Below, one piece after another: positions 62,954-64,000 of a stretch of 64,000 nt of DNA. Both the position numbers and the translations under genes were made by a program. Origin of the DNA: Rhizophagus irregularis. Lineage: Eukaryota; Glomeromycota; Glomeromycetes; Glomerales; Glomeraceae. The DNA is taken from contig NC_089440.1 of assembly GCF_026210795.1 (NCBI RefSeq), positions 2,914,001-2,978,000 on the forward strand, written 5' to 3'. The first letter of the stretch is position 1. Each line of letters begins with the position of its first letter. The notes under the pieces were generated by a model, which saw only the letters and a list, made by a program, of their open reading frames with translations, was not told the origin of the DNA and searched no databases.

Positions 62954-63868
62954 TTAAATGTCTTTTACATCTTGTTCCGCTTTATCTAACCAATTTTTAA
63001 ATAATTCATTATCAATATCAATATCAATATCATTATTATCATCATCATCATCATTATTATTACTATTATTTAATTTTCTTTTTTCTATTAAATGATCTCT
63101 AACCATCTTCAATCTTTCAATAGCAGTTCTTTGATGTTTTAAAGTAATATTTTCATCTTGATCATTTTTATTATTATTTAATTCATTCTTTGCTTCAATA
63201 ATTAATTTCTTTAAAAATTTTGGAATACCATAAACATCATCCGTATATGTAGTTTTTAATAAATATTTTTCAATATCTTCATTTTCTAAAAATTCTTCTA
63301 GAATGAATTTAGAATCTTCTTTTCCATTTAATGTTGTTTGATTAAATTCTTCATTATAAACTTGATTTGTATAATCATTTGAATTTAAGAATCCTATAAT
63401 TTCATTTCCATCTTCAAAATTTTCATTTATTAGATTGGTTTTATGAGGATAATGATGATGAAAGGGATACATATGTGATTTAGCTGAAGGACATGGTTCA
63501 ATTTTATCCATGTATTGAACATTATGATTTAAAATCCATTGTTCCCAATCTTTATTTATATTATAATTTTCTTCATTATTATAATTAACATTACGAAATC
63601 TATTCTCATTTCCTTCTTGTGAAATTTTATTATTCAATTCTTGTAAAAAAAATGTACTTGTTGATGTTGTTGAACTTTGTTGTGGTTTTTGTTCATTAAT
63701 TTGTTGTAATAATGTGGTTACATTACTTCCGCTTGAAGGAATTAACGTTTCGCGAATTAATTCGTTTGCAGAATTACTTATTGCCGAAATGAATTTTGCT
63801 TTTCCCTTATCTGTTGAGTTATTTGCATCTGAACTATTTGATTTATTATTATTCTCTTGATTAGACAT
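62954..63868 (-). CDS. Unrecognised acidic Asn-rich protein
   Basis: One uninterrupted frame of 304 aa, start ATG at 63868 with an AT-rich leader. I do not recognise the family. Visible features: a Ser/Asn-rich start (MSNQENNNKSNSSDANNST); a possibly conserved block ISNSANELIRETLIPSSGSN; a His cluster (FHHHYPHK, about 135); a block with helix-like spacing EKYLLKTTYTDDVYGIPKFL (about 203-222); TAIERLKMVRDHLIEKRK (about 248-265); and an Asp/Asn run from ATC/ATT microsatellites (DDDDDNNDIDIDIDNE). Codon use matches neighbours and the long unbroken frame in such AT-rich DNA argues for a real gene. It has no signal peptide or membrane span. Confidence 0.72.
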   Translation of the reverse strand: MSNQENNNKSNSSDANNSTDKGKAKFISAISNSANELIRETLIPSSGSNVTTLLQQINEQKPQQSSTTSTSTFFLQELNNKISQEGNENRFRNVNYNNEENYNINKDWEQWILNHNVQYMDKIEPCPSAKSHMYPFHHHYPHKTNLINENFEDGNEIIGFLNSNDYTNQVYNEEFNQTTLNGKEDSKFILEEFLENEDIEKYLLKTTYTDDVYGIPKFLKKLIIEAKNELNNNKNDQDENITLKHQRTAIERLKMVRDHLIEKRKLNNSNNNDDDDDNNDIDIDIDNELFKNWLDKAEQDVKDI

Positions 63869-64000
63869 GATTTTTTTTTCCTTTTTTATATATACTAAAG
63901 AAGGAAAATGTGTGGCTTTTTATAAAAAAAAAGAAGATTGTAATACATTGTTCTATAATAGCCAATAACGTTCAATTATGTACAATCGAATCATACGATA
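63869..64000. promoter_or_regulatory. Upstream region of the 304-aa gene, window edge
   Basis: AT-rich leader with T and A runs; cut by the end of the window. No further feature. Confidence 0.4.

Overview
The window reads as AT-rich fungal nuclear DNA. Two islands of conserved, intron-rich housekeeping genes are separated by transposon-dense stretches. Introns are mostly 48-110 bp with GT..AG borders, the spliced proteins align end to end with fungal or animal orthologues, and the repeats are TA-, TTAA- and 8-bp-TSD DNA elements plus an RNase H-bearing LINE. The low GC, the element types and the gene style fit a Glomeromycotina (Rhizophagus-like) genome. That assignment is inference; no rDNA or marker gene is present.

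Layout. 1-9.1 kb is a repeat island: a tRNA-derived SINE, a Tigger-like MITE, a 4.1-kb Tigger/pogo transposon split by a nested element, and Tc1 debris. 9.2-27.7 kb is gene island A: CWC21 (-), U1A/U2B'' (-), adrenodoxin reductase (+), CENP-H-like (+), mitochondrial DNA polymerase gamma (+), SMG8-like (-), eL21 (-), uS4/S9 (+) and RVB2 (-). 28-48.3 kb is a second repeat island with deep nesting. In it a Tc1 relic is cut by a Tigger-like MITE, which is cut by a full-length LINE (17-bp TSD), whose RNase H domain is cut by a 3.9-kb hAT-like element made almost only of concentric palindromic repeats. A separate nest at 44.7-47.7 kb is mariner > TA element > Tigger-like MITE, with a TTAA element alongside. 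48.6-64 kb is gene island B: SYF1/XAB2 (+), a PUF/CCCH RNA-binding protein (-), a 5.3-kb non-coding gap and an unrecognised acidic protein (-).

Functionally, three genes serve the spliceosome (CWC21, U1A/U2B'', SYF1), two are ribosomal proteins, two act in mitochondria (FDXR, Pol gamma), and the rest cover mRNA decay and translation control (SMG8, PUF), kinetochore (CENP-H) and chromatin/complex assembly (RVB2). They are not an operon; they share short divergent promoters (U1A/FDXR, eL21/uS4) and recurrent CACGTG motifs upstream. The most unusual object is the concentric palindrome element at 32,708-36,610. Exon models were derived by hand from reading frame and splice consensus; all twelve models close in frame, but none was checked against RNA.
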